From Martelella limonii (GTDB taxonomy: Bacteria > Pseudomonadota > Alphaproteobacteria > Rhizobiales > Rhizobiaceae), in NCBI RefSeq assembly GCF_013344475.1, contig NZ_JABUOU010000002.1, positions 310,001 through 374,000 of the forward strand: DNA of 64,000 nucleotides, read 5' to 3'. Each line of letters opens with the position of its first letter. Position 1 is the stretch's first letter. The notes below the pieces were generated by a model. That model ran no database searches and was not told the origin of the DNA. It was given only the letters and a program-made list of their open reading frames with translations. A program made the position numbers and the translations under genes. Positions 1 through 9,645 of this stretch are shown here, in pieces.

Positions 1-1
1 G

Positions 2-568
2 CCGTTTGCCAGAGCATGGCCGCGTTTCACCGGCCTGCCGCGCTCGGCTTTTGGCGCAGCGCTTGCACATCTCGGGCTGGGCGTGAGCGTACTTGGCATC
101 ATGGCCGTGTCGCTCTACGAAACCGAAACCGTACTCGAAATGTCACCGGGTGAAACGGTTGTGCTCAGCGGTTACACGGTCCGGTTCGACGGAACCCAAG
201 AGGTGCGTGGTCCGAATTACATCGACGATCAGGGCGGGTTCTCGATCAAGCGGGGAGAGGGCGACTGGATTGCGCAAACGCAGTCGGCAAAGCGTGTTTA
301 CGTCTCCAGCAACATGCCGACGACCGAGGCCGGCATCATCACATTCGGGCTGAGCCAACTTTACATTTCGCTTGGCGATCCGCGCGATGATGGCTCCTGG
401 GTCGTGCGGGTTTGGTGGAAGCCGTTCATCCTTTGCATCTGGCTCGGTTGCGTGTCGATGGCAGCTGGCGGCGCGCTTTCGCTTTCCGACCGGCGTTTGC
501 GGGTTGGCGTTCCCACCCGCAGCCGCAGGCCTATGCCTTCGGCACCCCGCGTGGAGGCAGCGGAGTGA
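2..568 (+). CDS. ccmF: Cytochrome c-type biogenesis protein CcmF (CycK), 3' end
   Basis: The reading frame is already open at base 2 and ends at the TGA at 566-568, so only about the last 188 residues are present. CcmF is the large membrane subunit of the haem lyase that attaches haem to apocytochromes c on the periplasmic side. The visible part holds a periplasmic-type stretch followed by one hydrophobic segment ([20 protein letters not shown]) and a basic cytoplasmic tail, as at CcmF C-termini. The assignment rests strongly on the next gene, ccmH, which overlaps this stop by one base; in rhizobia these genes form cycHJKL. Confidence 0.85.
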   Translation, partial: PFARAWPRFTGLPRSAFGAALAHLGLGVSVLGIMAVSLYETETVLEMSPGETVVLSGYTVRFDGTQEVRGPNYIDDQGGFSIKRGEGDWIAQTQSAKRVYVSSNMPTTEAGIITFGLSQLYISLGDPRDDGSWVVRVWWKPFILCIWLGCVSMAAGGALSLSDRRLRVGVPTRSRRPMPSAPRVEAAE

Positions 569-1023
569 TGCGCGCCGTGCTTTCGCTTCTGGTTCTGCTG
601 TTGCCGTTCGCTGCCGCTGCGGTGGAACCGGACGAGATGCTTGCCGATCCTTCGCTGGAGGCGCGCGCGCGCGAAATTTCCAGCGAGTTGCGCTGCATGG
701 TTTGCCAGAACCAGTCGATAGACGATTCGAACGCCGATCTTGCCCGCGATCTGCGCCTTCTCGTGCGCAACCGGCTGTCTGCGGGTGATAGCAATGCGGA
801 AGTGATCGACTATGTCGTTTCCAGATATGGCGAGTTCGTCCTGCTGAGACCGCGTCTTTCGATGCGGACCTATCTTCTCTGGGGCGCTCCTATCCTTCTG
901 ATCGTGCTCGGCGTGTGCGGTCTCTGGGTGCTTTCCCGGTCGCGCGGAAATACGGAAAAGCCGCTTACGCAGGAAGAAGAAGAGCGGCTCGAACGGCTTC
1001 TTTCCGATGGCAAAGACCATTAA
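568..1023 (+). CDS. ccmH: Cytochrome c-type biogenesis protein CcmH (CycL)
   Basis: The protein has 151 residues and starts at an ATG that shares one base with the ccmF stop, indicating translational coupling. It opens with a signal peptide (about residues 1-18), then the hallmark [10 protein letters not shown] motif with redox cysteines C43 and C46. A transmembrane helix lies near residues 100-120 and the tail is acidic. CcmH is the periplasmic-facing thiol oxidoreductase that keeps the CXXCH motif of apocytochrome c reduced for haem ligation. A longer in-frame open stretch exists upstream, but it overlaps ccmF and would bury the signal peptide. Family length and motif fit a complete gene. 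Confidence 0.95.
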   Translation: MRAVLSLLVLLLPFAAAAVEPDEMLADPSLEARAREISSELRCMVCQNQSIDDSNADLARDLRLLVRNRLSAGDSNAEVIDYVVSRYGEFVLLRPRLSMRTYLLWGAPILLIVLGVCGLWVLSRSRGNTEKPLTQEEEERLERLLSDGKDH

Positions 1024-1124
1024 CAATCCGTCATTTAGCGGAAAGAGCGCTGTAAGGTACGGTCTTTTAAGCTCCCCTCTATTCGATTTGACTACCCTCA
1101 ACCATCGACCCTAGAGGATACCCC

Positions 1125-2663
1125 ATGTTCCATCAGTCCACCGGACCGAATAAGTACAGGTCACTTCTGAAAGCCTCTGTCGCTGCTGGTTTTGCCGCTG
1201 CGCTGTTTACTGCCAGCGTTCCGCTGACAGCGACGGAAGCGCTTGCTGACCCGGTTCATGTTCAGGCGCCCGAGATTCCGGGCTTTGCAGACGTCGTGGA
1301 AGCTGTGTCGCCGGCGGTCGTGTCTGTCGTCGTCGAAAGCAATGTCCAGCCAGTGGCGCAGCAGGATGGCAGCTTCGGCTTCGGTTTCGGTGGACGCGGA
1401 TTCGACAACCTTCCCGATGACCACCCCCTCAAGCGTTTCTTCAAGGATTTCGGCGCTCCGAATGAGCCGGCTCCCCCTCCGCAGGCCCGCAAGGGTGGCC
1501 CGCGTCCTGTTGCTCAGGGATCGGGCTTCTTCGTATCCGAAGACGGCTACCTCGTCACCAACAACCACGTTGTTCGCGAAGGCGACGCATTCTCGGTGCG
1601 CATGGACGATGGCACTGAATACGATGCCAAGCTGATCGGAACCGACCCGCGGACAGATCTGGCCGTCCTGAAGGTCGATGCCGACCGCGAGTTCACCTAT
1701 GTGAAATTTGCCGATGATTCCAATCTGCGTGTCGGCGACTGGGTCGTCGCAGTCGGCAATCCGTTTGGCCTCGGCGGTACTGTGACCTCGGGCATCGTTT
1801 CGGCGCTCGGCCGCGATATCTCTTCTGGTCCCTATGACGACTATATTCAGGTCGATGCTGCCGTGAACCACGGCAATTCGGGTGGCCCGACGTTCGATCT
1901 GAGTGGAGAGGTCGTTGGCGTCAACACCGCGATCTTCTCGCCGTCTGGCGGCAATGTCGGTATCGCCTTTGCAATTCCGTCGCATCTCGCCCAGGACGTG
2001 GTCACGGATCTCATTCAGGATGGCGCCGTCGAGCGCGGCTGGCTCGGCGTCCGCATTCAGCCGGTCACCGAAGATATTGCCGAATCGATCGGTCTCGCAA
2101 AGCCGGAAGGCGCGCTCATTTCCGAGCCGACCAACGATAGCCCCGGAGCAAAGGCCGGCCTCAAGCAGGGCGATGTCATCACCGCCGTGAACGGCGACGT
2201 GATCGAGGACGCGCGTTCACTCTCCCGCATGATCGGCATGATGGAGCCTGGCCAGACCGTTGATCTGTCTGTCTGGCGCGACGGCAAGTCGCAGACCATC
2301 GAGGTAAAGCTCGGCGAGTTCCCGGCTGATGAAGACATCGCGTCTGCAGAAGGTACGGGCGGGCCTGTCGAAAGCTCTCTTATGAAGCAGCTTGGCTTTG
2401 AAGTCCGTCCCGCCGATGACGGCAAGGGCGTGACCGTCACGGCTGTTGACCCTGACTCGGCCGCCGCCACGAAGGGTCTGACGGAAGGTCAGAAGATCCT
2501 GAGCGTCAACAACCAGGAGGTCAGCTCCGCCGAGGACATCCTCAAGCAGGTGAAGGACGCCGCCGATAAGGGTCGCAAACAGGCGCTGTTCCAGGTCGAG
2601 ACCGAGAATGGCAACATGTTCACCGCCCTGCCGACGGAAACCGAAACCGAGGACGCCGGCTAA
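1125..2663 (+). CDS. degP: Periplasmic serine protease DegP/HtrA (Do family)
   Basis: This 512-residue protein has an N-terminal signal segment (about 1-42), a trypsin-like protease domain and two PDZ domains (about 290-380 and 410-505). The catalytic triad is visible: H148 in TNNHVV, D178 in RTDLAVL and S252 in GNSGGP. DegP degrades or refolds damaged envelope proteins. A GAGGAT element precedes the ATG by a normal distance. It follows the cytochrome c maturation genes and precedes a two-component pair, an order shared with other rhizobia. The 101-base leader shows no GGAAC-type stress promoter, so regulation is unclear from sequence. Confidence 0.95.
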   Translation: MFHQSTGPNKYRSLLKASVAAGFAAALFTASVPLTATEALADPVHVQAPEIPGFADVVEAVSPAVVSVVVESNVQPVAQQDGSFGFGFGGRGFDNLPDDHPLKRFFKDFGAPNEPAPPPQARKGGPRPVAQGSGFFVSEDGYLVTNNHVVREGDAFSVRMDDGTEYDAKLIGTDPRTDLAVLKVDADREFTYVKFADDSNLRVGDWVVAVGNPFGLGGTVTSGIVSALGRDISSGPYDDYIQVDAAVNHGNSGGPTFDLSGEVVGVNTAIFSPSGGNVGIAFAIPSHLAQDVVTDLIQDGAVERGWLGVRIQPVTEDIAESIGLAKPEGALISEPTNDSPGAKAGLKQGDVITAVNGDVIEDARSLSRMIGMMEPGQTVDLSVWRDGKSQTIEVKLGEFPADEDIASAEGTGGPVESSLMKQLGFEVRPADDGKGVTVTAVDPDSAAATKGLTEGQKILSVNNQEVSSAEDILKQVKDAADKGRKQALFQVETENGNMFTALPTETETEDAG

Positions 2664-2728
2664 TTCCGCCCGGCATTCAGGAGGCGCATGCGCAAGCATG
2701 CGCTTCTCTGGCTTCGAGGAGATCCCCA

Positions 2729-3472
2729 ATGCTTTCGCACGTGCCGTCAGAGCCTGCTTGTCACGCGGATGCCAATGGCGATATGGTCGCCGCCATGCGC
2801 GTTCTTGTAATCGAAGATGACCTCGAGGCTGCGGCCTACCTGACCAAGGCTTTTCGCGAGTCCGGGATTTCCTGCGAACATGCGGGCGATGGCGAAAGCG
2901 GTTTGTTCATGGCGAGCGAGAACGAGTATGACGTTTTGATCGTCGACCGCATGTTGCCGCGCCGCGACGGACTTTCGGTGATTTCGGCGCTGCGCGCCCG
3001 CTCGATCAACACGCCTGTCCTGATTCTCTCGGCTCTGGGGCAGGTGGATGACAGGGTCACGGGCCTGAGGGCCGGAGGTGACGACTATTTGCCGAAGCCC
3101 TATGCATTCAGTGAGCTTCTTGCACGGGTGGAAGTGTTGGGTCGGCGCAAGGGTGCGCCTGATCAGGATGTGCTCTACAAGGTCGGCGATCTTGAGCTTG
3201 ATCGCCTGTCGCATGAAGTGCGCCGAGCCGGCCGCGAGATCACGCTTCAGCCGCGCGAATACCGGCTGCTTGAATATCTGATGAAAAATGCCGGCCAGGT
3301 GGTGACGCGAACCATGCTTCTGGAAAATGTCTGGGATTATCACTTCGATCCACAGACGAATGTCATCGACGTCCACGTGTCGAGGCTGCGCGCGAAGATC
3401 GAGAAGGACTTCGACAAGCCGCTGCTCAAGACCATCCGCGGTTCCGGCTACATGATCAAGCACGATGGTTAG
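2729..3472 (+). CDS. OmpR-type two-component response regulator
   Basis: The receiver domain begins at MRVLVIEDD (residue 23 of the form given), with the acidic pocket E29, D30, D31 and phosphoacceptor D73 in VLIVDRMLP. A winged-helix DNA-binding domain follows (about residues 150-245), including the typical NVIDVHVSRLRAKIE recognition region. The chosen start has a strong GAGGAG (2716-2721) seven bases upstream. A start at 2795 would give exactly the usual family N-terminus but has no good ribosome site. The partner kinase begins 10 bases after the stop. The DNA targets are not evident; the position beside degP suggests envelope-related control, which is inference. Confidence 0.92.
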   Translation: MLSHVPSEPACHADANGDMVAAMRVLVIEDDLEAAAYLTKAFRESGISCEHAGDGESGLFMASENEYDVLIVDRMLPRRDGLSVISALRARSINTPVLILSALGQVDDRVTGLRAGGDDYLPKPYAFSELLARVEVLGRRKGAPDQDVLYKVGDLELDRLSHEVRRAGREITLQPREYRLLEYLMKNAGQVVTRTMLLENVWDYHFDPQTNVIDVHVSRLRAKIEKDFDKPLLKTIRGSGYMIKHDG

Positions 3473-3482
3473 CGTTTAGCGG

Positions 3483-4907
3483 ATGAAGGGACGGCTGAGG
3501 CTTCTTTTGAAATCGACGGCGGTTCGGCTTTCAGCGGTCTATATCCTGCTGTTCGGCCTCTGCGCGGCGGTCATGGTTTTCTATGTTACCACCGTCTCGG
3601 AGAAACTCGTTGAGCGCCAGATGGAACAGTCGCTCCATCACGAGATCGCGCAGCTTGACCAGGCTTTCGAAAAGGGCGGGATCAGGCTGCTGTTTAACAT
3701 GATCGAGCGGCGCGCCCGCCAGCCCGGCGCCAACCTCTATGTCATCGCCAGCCCGCAAGGCGAAATCCTGGCAAGCAATGTCGCCTCGCTGCAGCCTGGA
3801 ATACTCGAAGAAACCGGCTGGCTGGACAAGCCGTTTCGCTATGAGGGCTTTGCCGAAACCAACGGCGGCGACCGCTTCAGCCATGCCATCGGTTATGTGA
3901 TCGAACTCGACAATGGCATGAAGCTGCTGATCGGACGGGATCTTGGCGACCCTCAACGGCTCCATAAGATCGTCCGTCAGGCTTTGCTGCTTGCGCTTTT
4001 GATCATGGGCGTGGGGGCGCTCGTGATCTGGTTTGCCATCGGTCGCAATGCACTCAACCGCATCGACCGCATGTCTGCTGCCAGTAGCAAGATCATGGCC
4101 GGCGATCTGTCTCAGCGCCTGCCGGTTGCCGGTTCCGGCGACGAATTCGACCGCCTGTCCAATTCGCTCAATCTCATGCTCGATCGCATCGTCAGGCTGA
4201 ACGAGGGATTGCGTCAGGTCTCCGACAATATCGCGCACGATCTCAAGACGCCGCTCACGCGCCTCCGCAACAAGGCTGCCGATGCTGCTGCTGCCGAGGA
4301 TCCGGAAGAGCGTCGCGCATCGCTTGAGGGCATCATTGCTGAATCCGATCAGCTGATCCGCACCTTCAATGCGCTGCTGATGATCTCGCGGGTCGAGGCG
4401 GGCGCCGTGGCGGCGGAAATGTCCCCACTCAATCTGTCTGCCATTGTCGAGGACAGCGCGGAACTTTACGGACCTGTGGCAGAGGAGGCGGGCATGGTTC
4501 TCGATGTCGAGAACGAACCGGACCTTTTCGTCCACGGCAATCGCGAACTGATCGGCCAGGCGCTTTTCAACCTCCTCGACAACGCCATCAAATATGCTTC
4601 CGACAAGGAGGACCAACCGCGCATCTTTCTTTCGCTCAAACGCGAGGGAAGCGACGTGGTGGTCACGGTCGCCGACAATGGACCAGGCATTCCCGCCAAC
4701 CGGATGGATGACGTGAAACAGCGGTTTTTCCGGCTGGATGAAAGCCGTTCGAAGCCCGGAACCGGGCTTGGCCTTTCCATGGTCGAGGCCGTTACCGATA
4801 TGCATGGCGGCACTTTCGTCCTCGCCGAGGCGGAGAACCATGTTCCCGGATACAGCGGCCTTGCCGCCCTTCTTCGTTTTCCGCTCGCCAGCAACCGCAA
4901 GCGTTGA
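3483..4907 (+). CDS. Membrane sensor histidine kinase, partner of the upstream regulator
   Basis: This 474-residue protein has two transmembrane helices (about 15-37 and 163-185) bracketing a periplasmic sensor of roughly 125 residues. A HAMP linker follows, then a HisKA domain with phosphoacceptor H252 in NIAHDLKTPL. The ATPase domain shows the N-box (NLLDNAIKYA), the G1 box (DNGPGIP) and the G2 box (GTGLGLS), so catalysis looks intact. It would autophosphorylate and transfer phosphate to the regulator encoded 10 bases upstream. The signal sensed cannot be read from sequence. It sits between degP and glnE, as in other rhizobial genomes. Confidence 0.93.
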   Translation: MKGRLRLLLKSTAVRLSAVYILLFGLCAAVMVFYVTTVSEKLVERQMEQSLHHEIAQLDQAFEKGGIRLLFNMIERRARQPGANLYVIASPQGEILASNVASLQPGILEETGWLDKPFRYEGFAETNGGDRFSHAIGYVIELDNGMKLLIGRDLGDPQRLHKIVRQALLLALLIMGVGALVIWFAIGRNALNRIDRMSAASSKIMAGDLSQRLPVAGSGDEFDRLSNSLNLMLDRIVRLNEGLRQVSDNIAHDLKTPLTRLRNKAADAAAAEDPEERRASLEGIIAESDQLIRTFNALLMISRVEAGAVAAEMSPLNLSAIVEDSAELYGPVAEEAGMVLDVENEPDLFVHGNRELIGQALFNLLDNAIKYASDKEDQPRIFLSLKREGSDVVVTVADNGPGIPANRMDDVKQRFFRLDESRSKPGTGLGLSMVEAVTDMHGGTFVLAEAENHVPGYSGLAALLRFPLASNRKR

Positions 4908-4970
4908 GCAGCTTTTGCTGCCGCCTCTTCGATGCTAAGCCGGAGAAAACAACATGCGGTGGAGGAAAAG

Positions 4971-7928
4971 ATGGAGGAGATCAGCAGGCGACTGGCTGAC
5001 ATAGGCGAAGGGCGGATTTCTGCTCTCGGCGATGCCGAGGCCGCAGGCGCCAGTCGGGATATTGCGGATGCCGTGACCGCTCACAACCTTCCGGCCATAT
5101 TAACCGATGACATGGCGCCGCTGGCCGGCTTCCTGGCGGCAGCATTCACCTTGTCGCCCTTCCTCCATGATACCTTCCGCTCTCATCCCGCCTTGCTCGC
5201 GGATGTCGAAAAGCCGGTTTTGCCGGAGATCGAGACCGAGATCGAAAGGGCGCGCACCGCCTGGATAACGGAAAACGGGCCCGGCCGTGACGATGTGATC
5301 ATGAAGCGGCTTCGCGATGCCAAGCGCCGGATTGCCTTTCTGGCGGGGCTTGCCGACCTTGGCGGCATCCTGTCCGCCGAGACCATCACCAAGCTGCTCA
5401 GCCGTTTTGCAGGCGCTGCGGTTGCCGCCACGCTTGATCACCTTCTTGCCTCCGCGGCGAGCGAGGGCAAGATCCGGCTCGTCTCGCAGGAGCATCCTTC
5501 CGAGCGTTCCGGAATCGTCGTGCTTGGCATGGGCAAGCTCGGCGCCTGCGAGCTCAACTATTCCTCCGACATCGACATTGTCGTGTTCTTCGATGCGCAG
5601 GCAGAGATCATTACCGATCCCGACGATGCGCGCGAACTCTTCCCGCGGCTCATGCGCCGGCTGGTGCGTATCCTTCAGGAGCGGACCGGCGATGGCTATG
5701 TCTTCAGGACAGATTTGCGGCTGAGGCCCGATCCTGGATCCACGGCGCTCGCCATCCCGGTCGAAGCCGCCCTGATCTATTACGAAAGCCGCGGACAGAA
5801 CTGGGAACGTGCAGCCTACATCAAGGCCCGGCCGATAGCCGGTGACATTGCCGCAGGCGAGGCGTTTCTGTCCGAAATGGTGCCCTTCATTTTCCGCAAA
5901 TACCTGGATTATGCGGCGATTTCCGACATTCACGCGATCAAGCGACAGATCCATGCCCACAAGGGCTTCGGGCTGGTGGCCGTTCATGGCCATAACGTCA
6001 AGCTCGGCCGTGGCGGCATTCGCGAAATCGAGTTCTTTGCCCAGACCCAGCAGCTGATTGCCGGCGGACGCATGCCGCACCTGCGCTGCCGTCGCACGGT
6101 GGATGCGCTCGACGCGCTTTACCAGGCGCAATGGATCGATCAGGTTACCGCCGAGGAGCTGAAATCGGCCTACTGGTTCCTGCGCAATGTGGAACATCGC
6201 ATCCAGATGGTGCGGGACGAACAGACCCACACGCTGCCGGACGACGACGGCGAACTGCTGCGGATCGCACGGATGAGCGGATATCAAAGCGTCGAGGACT
6301 TCGCCGCAGCGCTCGTCAAAACACTCAAGACGGTCGAGAAACGTTATGCGCGCCTGTTCGAGCGCGAGCTGACGCTTTCGGGTGAAACCGGCAATCTGGT
6401 GTTTACCGGCGAAGACGATGATCCAGGCACGCTCGAGACACTTTCCAAGCTCGGCTTCGAGCGCCCCGCCGATATCGCCCGTATCATCCGCACCTGGCAT
6501 TACGGTCGTTACCGCGCCACTCAGAGCACCAAGGCCAGGCAGCGCCTGACAGAAATCATGCCCGATCTTCTCGCCGCTTTCGGCGCCAGCCGGCGGGCGG
6601 ATGAGGCGCTTTTGCGCTTCGACCGTTTTCTTGCCGGTCTGCCGGCCGGTATTCAGCTGTTTTCGCTTCTGAGAAGCAATCCCAACCTTCTGCTTCTGTT
6701 CGTCGAGATCATGTCGGCGGCTCCGCGCCTTGCGGAGATCATTGCAGCGCGGGCCCATATCGTCGATGGCATGCTTGATCCGGCGCTGATGACGGAAATC
6801 CCGACGCGGGAGTACCTCAAGCAGCGCCTCGATGCCTTCCTGAGCGGTGCCGAACTCTACGAGGAAAGGCTCGACAGGCTTCGGATATTCGCGGCCGAAC
6901 AGCGGTTTCTCATCGGTATCCGCCTGCTGACCGGCTCGATTGGCGGCTTCGTTGCGGGCAGGGCGCTGACCCTTCTTGCAACGCTCGTCATCGACGAGGC
7001 GCTGGAGGGCGTGGTTTCCGAAATCGCGCAGGCTCATGGCAAGCTGTCCGGCCAGCGCGTTTGCGTATTGGCCATGGGCAAGCTCGGCAGCGCCGAACTC
7101 ACCGCCGGGTCCGATGTCGATGTGATCGTGCTCTACGATTGCGACGACCCCCACGGTTCTTCCGATGGCCAGAGGTCGCTTGATGCGCCGCGCTATTTCG
7201 CGCGCGTCACGCAGCGTCTTGTGGCAGCGCTGAGCGCACCGACGGCGGAGGGCGTGCTTTACGAGGTCGACATGCGCCTCCGGCCTTCCGGAAATGCGGG
7301 GCCGCTTGCCACGCGGCTTGCGGCCTTCGAGAAGTATCAGACCAATGATGCCTGGACGTGGGAGCATATGGCGCTATCGCGGGCCCATCCGCTGTGCGGC
7401 GACGCATCGCTGATGGACGATGTCGGCGGTGTGATCGACCGGGCGCTTGTAAATCCGCGCGATCGCACCGTGCTCGCGCGCGAGATTGCGGAGATGAGGG
7501 CGCGCATCGAGCGCGACAAGCCTGCAAAAAGCATATGGGATCTGAAGCTGATACCTGGTGGTCTGGTCGATATCGAGTTTCTCGCCCAATTCTGCCATCT
7601 CGCATCGGGACAACCGCGTGAAAAGTGCGGCGGCAGGGAGACCATGACAACGGATGATGTTCTGGCCCGGTTCGGACCGGATCTGCTGGGGCCGGGCGAG
7701 TTGGAGACATGCCGGCGGGCGCTTGCGCTTTACACCGATATTGCCCAGCTGACACGGGCCTGCCTGACCATCGGGTTCGAGCCGGGATCTGCGCCTGCAG
7801 GCCTGCTCGATCGCCTCTGCAAGCTTGCGGACTGCCCTGACATCGAAACCCTTGAAGCCCTGATTGCCGACACGGCGAGTGGCGTTCGTTCGATATTCCA
7901 GACGCTGCTGCCGGTTGAGGGCGAATAG
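4971..7928 (+). CDS. glnE: Bifunctional glutamine synthetase adenylyltransferase/deadenylase
   Basis: GlnE covalently adenylylates glutamine synthetase and removes the AMP in response to PII, linking nitrogen status to ammonium assimilation. The 985-residue protein has two nucleotidyltransferase modules, each opening with a GMGKLG/AMGKLG motif (about residues 186 and 701). The catalytic aspartates follow in SDIDIVVFFD and SDVDVIVLYD. The first is the deadenylylase half, the second the adenylylase half. I chose the ATG at 4971 because GGAGG lies five bases upstream; an in-frame ATG at 4932 lacks such a site. Length matches the family. The gene converges on the PAS gene, with three bases between the stops. 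Confidence 0.95.
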   Translation: MEEISRRLADIGEGRISALGDAEAAGASRDIADAVTAHNLPAILTDDMAPLAGFLAAAFTLSPFLHDTFRSHPALLADVEKPVLPEIETEIERARTAWITENGPGRDDVIMKRLRDAKRRIAFLAGLADLGGILSAETITKLLSRFAGAAVAATLDHLLASAASEGKIRLVSQEHPSERSGIVVLGMGKLGACELNYSSDIDIVVFFDAQAEIITDPDDARELFPRLMRRLVRILQERTGDGYVFRTDLRLRPDPGSTALAIPVEAALIYYESRGQNWERAAYIKARPIAGDIAAGEAFLSEMVPFIFRKYLDYAAISDIHAIKRQIHAHKGFGLVAVHGHNVKLGRGGIREIEFFAQTQQLIAGGRMPHLRCRRTVDALDALYQAQWIDQVTAEELKSAYWFLRNVEHRIQMVRDEQTHTLPDDDGELLRIARMSGYQSVEDFAAALVKTLKTVEKRYARLFERELTLSGETGNLVFTGEDDDPGTLETLSKLGFERPADIARIIRTWHYGRYRATQSTKARQRLTEIMPDLLAAFGASRRADEALLRFDRFLAGLPAGIQLFSLLRSNPNLLLLFVEIMSAAPRLAEIIAARAHIVDGMLDPALMTEIPTREYLKQRLDAFLSGAELYEERLDRLRIFAAEQRFLIGIRLLTGSIGGFVAGRALTLLATLVIDEALEGVVSEIAQAHGKLSGQRVCVLAMGKLGSAELTAGSDVDVIVLYDCDDPHGSSDGQRSLDAPRYFARVTQRLVAALSAPTAEGVLYEVDMRLRPSGNAGPLATRLAAFEKYQTNDAWTWEHMALSRAHPLCGDASLMDDVGGVIDRALVNPRDRTVLAREIAEMRARIERDKPAKSIWDLKLIPGGLVDIEFLAQFCHLASGQPREKCGGRETMTTDDVLARFGPDLLGPGELETCRRALALYTDIAQLTRACLTIGFEPGSAPAGLLDRLCKLADCPDIETLEALIADTASGVRSIFQTLLPVEGE

Positions 7929-7931
7929 CCC

Positions 7932-9575
7932 TCAGGCGACTGTCTTGCGAATGATGGTGCCCTGGCGCGGCGCGTCCTTCTCTCCGGCCGGCAAGAGCGC
8001 GTTTTGATGCTCTTCGACCGGTGCAAAGCCGAGCGCGCGGTGCAGGGCTGCGCATTTCAGCTCGAGCCGCCGGCGCGCGGCCGAGAGTGCAGCGATCTTC
8101 TCGCGCAGCCGAGCCTGTTCGCCCTGCAGGTGGCACTCGTGGGTCTTGAAGGGGGTGATGTCCGTGCTGACCGTCAGCAGCAAACCGCTGCCGAACTGGT
8201 TTTCGCTGACCGACTGCCACTGGCCGAGCGGTGTCCGGATTTCGCTTGCAACGGCATCGTCATTCCAGGTGCGGCGCACCACGATGGCATCGTCTTCCGT
8301 CAGGCTGTCGCGCCGTCCGCCCTCGCCAAGACCGTAGGCGGAGGTAAAGCTGGCATTGGCGAGTTCCAGACGGCCATCCTTGTTCCAGACTGCCAGCCCA
8401 TGCGGCATGGCGTCGAATGCCGCCTGATAAAGGCTTGCCCGCCGGGTTGCCGTCTCGATCTCGCGTCGGCTTTCGCTCGCCGTGCGAATTGCAATGCCGC
8501 TGACAGTGATGCGGTCACCGGTGAAGCCGGCATGGGCGCGGATATCGACGCGCATATACTGGCCGTCGCGCTTGCGGATGCGGGCGCTGGCCTCGATCAA
8601 TCCGGTCTCGGCGGGATGAAGCCGCCGGAAGAAGCCGGCGCGGTCATCGGGATGCACGAGCGCCAGCAACTGGCGAAGGCTGAGCTGCCGCGGTGCTGCG
8701 CCGAAGCCGAGCGAGGATGAAGAAGAGCCGTCCAGCAGGGCAAACCTTCCGCGCGGATCGAATGACCAGAGGCCGGTTTCACCGTTGGCGAGCATCGCCT
8801 CGCGGCGGGCTTCGGCCTCGGCCATCACGTCGGCTGTCGCATCGGCGCGGTTAAGCTGGGCGTAATAGGCATAGACCACCACCAGCAGTAGAAGCGCCAT
8901 CGCCGCGAACAGCGTCACGTTGAGGTTGATCTCGGCCCGCCACAGCGCATTCATCTTCTTCATGGAATGGAGCGCGATTACCATGCCGCCTTCATTGCCG
9001 GCCAGATGCATCGACACCAGATACGGAACGCCGTCGATCTGCGTTTCGACCACGCCGTTGGTGGAGGGGTGATGCCGTGCGGAGGTCAGCTGCGGGAAGA
9101 CCGAGGCGAGCGACCGGCCGGTCAGCGTCGCGCTGTCGCCGGTTGCGGCCAGCACGGCGCCCTGCGTGTCGATGACGACAAGATCGGTATCCGCGCCTGC
9201 CGCTGCGAGTGTCACAAGCCGATCGCGCGTCGCCGTCGCGCTTTCCGGGGAAAACAGCTGCGGCTCATCTTCCAGCGCCGCAAGGCCCAGCGCGGCGGTC
9301 AACTCCGTGGCCTGCCGGACGGCATCTTCCATCCGGGCGTGGGTCGACATCAGCGAAAGGCCGCGCGCTGCTGCAACGCTGATGAGGAAGGCTATGATCA
9401 GGAGCGGGATGGACTTCTTGAGGACCCTTTCGATCATCGGTCTGTTGATGCTGGCGAAGCCATCAAGGCCGGTGAAACCCGCCTGATGTGCCGCTGCGAC
9501 AGCCTGTTGCGCGGTTGCTTGAGCGCGCAACTTCCCGTTGACTGCGGGATGATCCCGCATGTCCGATCTGTTCAT
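7932..9575 (-). CDS. Membrane PAS-domain protein without a kinase domain, in the PleC-like position
   Basis: This 547-residue protein has a transmembrane helix at about 51-70, a periplasmic sensor of about 135 residues, a second helix at about 208-228 and two PAS-like domains (about 240-360 and 370-480). It then has a short coiled coil (LREKIAALSAARRRLE) and a polar tail. At the point where related sensors enter a HisKA domain the reading frame ends, four bases from the glnE stop, so no kinase can follow. In Sinorhizobium the gene beside glnE is, to my recollection, the PleC-like kinase. A GAGGGA precedes the start. Whether the loss is ancestral or recent cannot be told here. Confidence 0.75.
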   Translation of the reverse strand: MNRSDMRDHPAVNGKLRAQATAQQAVAAAHQAGFTGLDGFASINRPMIERVLKKSIPLLIIAFLISVAAARGLSLMSTHARMEDAVRQATELTAALGLAALEDEPQLFSPESATATRDRLVTLAAAGADTDLVVIDTQGAVLAATGDSATLTGRSLASVFPQLTSARHHPSTNGVVETQIDGVPYLVSMHLAGNEGGMVIALHSMKKMNALWRAEINLNVTLFAAMALLLLVVVYAYYAQLNRADATADVMAEAEARREAMLANGETGLWSFDPRGRFALLDGSSSSSLGFGAAPRQLSLRQLLALVHPDDRAGFFRRLHPAETGLIEASARIRKRDGQYMRVDIRAHAGFTGDRITVSGIAIRTASESRREIETATRRASLYQAAFDAMPHGLAVWNKDGRLELANASFTSAYGLGEGGRRDSLTEDDAIVVRRTWNDDAVASEIRTPLGQWQSVSENQFGSGLLLTVSTDITPFKTHECHLQGEQARLREKIAALSAARRRLELKCAALHRALGFAPVEEHQNALLPAGEKDAPRQGTIIRKTVA

Positions 9576-9581
9576 TGGTCT

Positions 9582-9645
9582 GATTCCCTCGTCTGATTCG
9601 GCAAACCGCCTTTGCGAATCTGCCCTAGTGAATCAAACGTGATTC
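9582..9645. promoter_or_regulatory. Cluster of five GANTC sites upstream of the PAS gene
   Basis: GANTC, the site methylated by CcrM in Alphaproteobacteria, occurs at 9582, 9595, 9616, 9630 and 9641. The last two form the inverted repeat GAATCA-4-TGATTC. The cluster begins seven bases upstream of the PAS-protein start codon, so it lies in its leader or promoter. Such sites can couple transcription to replication. The remaining bases up to the pepN stop at 9802 hold only A/T-rich tracts and no gene that I can support. Confidence 0.6.

Noticed and set aside
361-1101. A minus-strand frame over ccmF-ccmH
   Set aside because: It is antisense to well-supported ccm genes and has no ribosome site or similarity.
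5100-7367. A 755-codon open frame on the minus strand
   Set aside because: It lies entirely opposite glnE, has no recognisable domain and reflects high-GC antisense openness.
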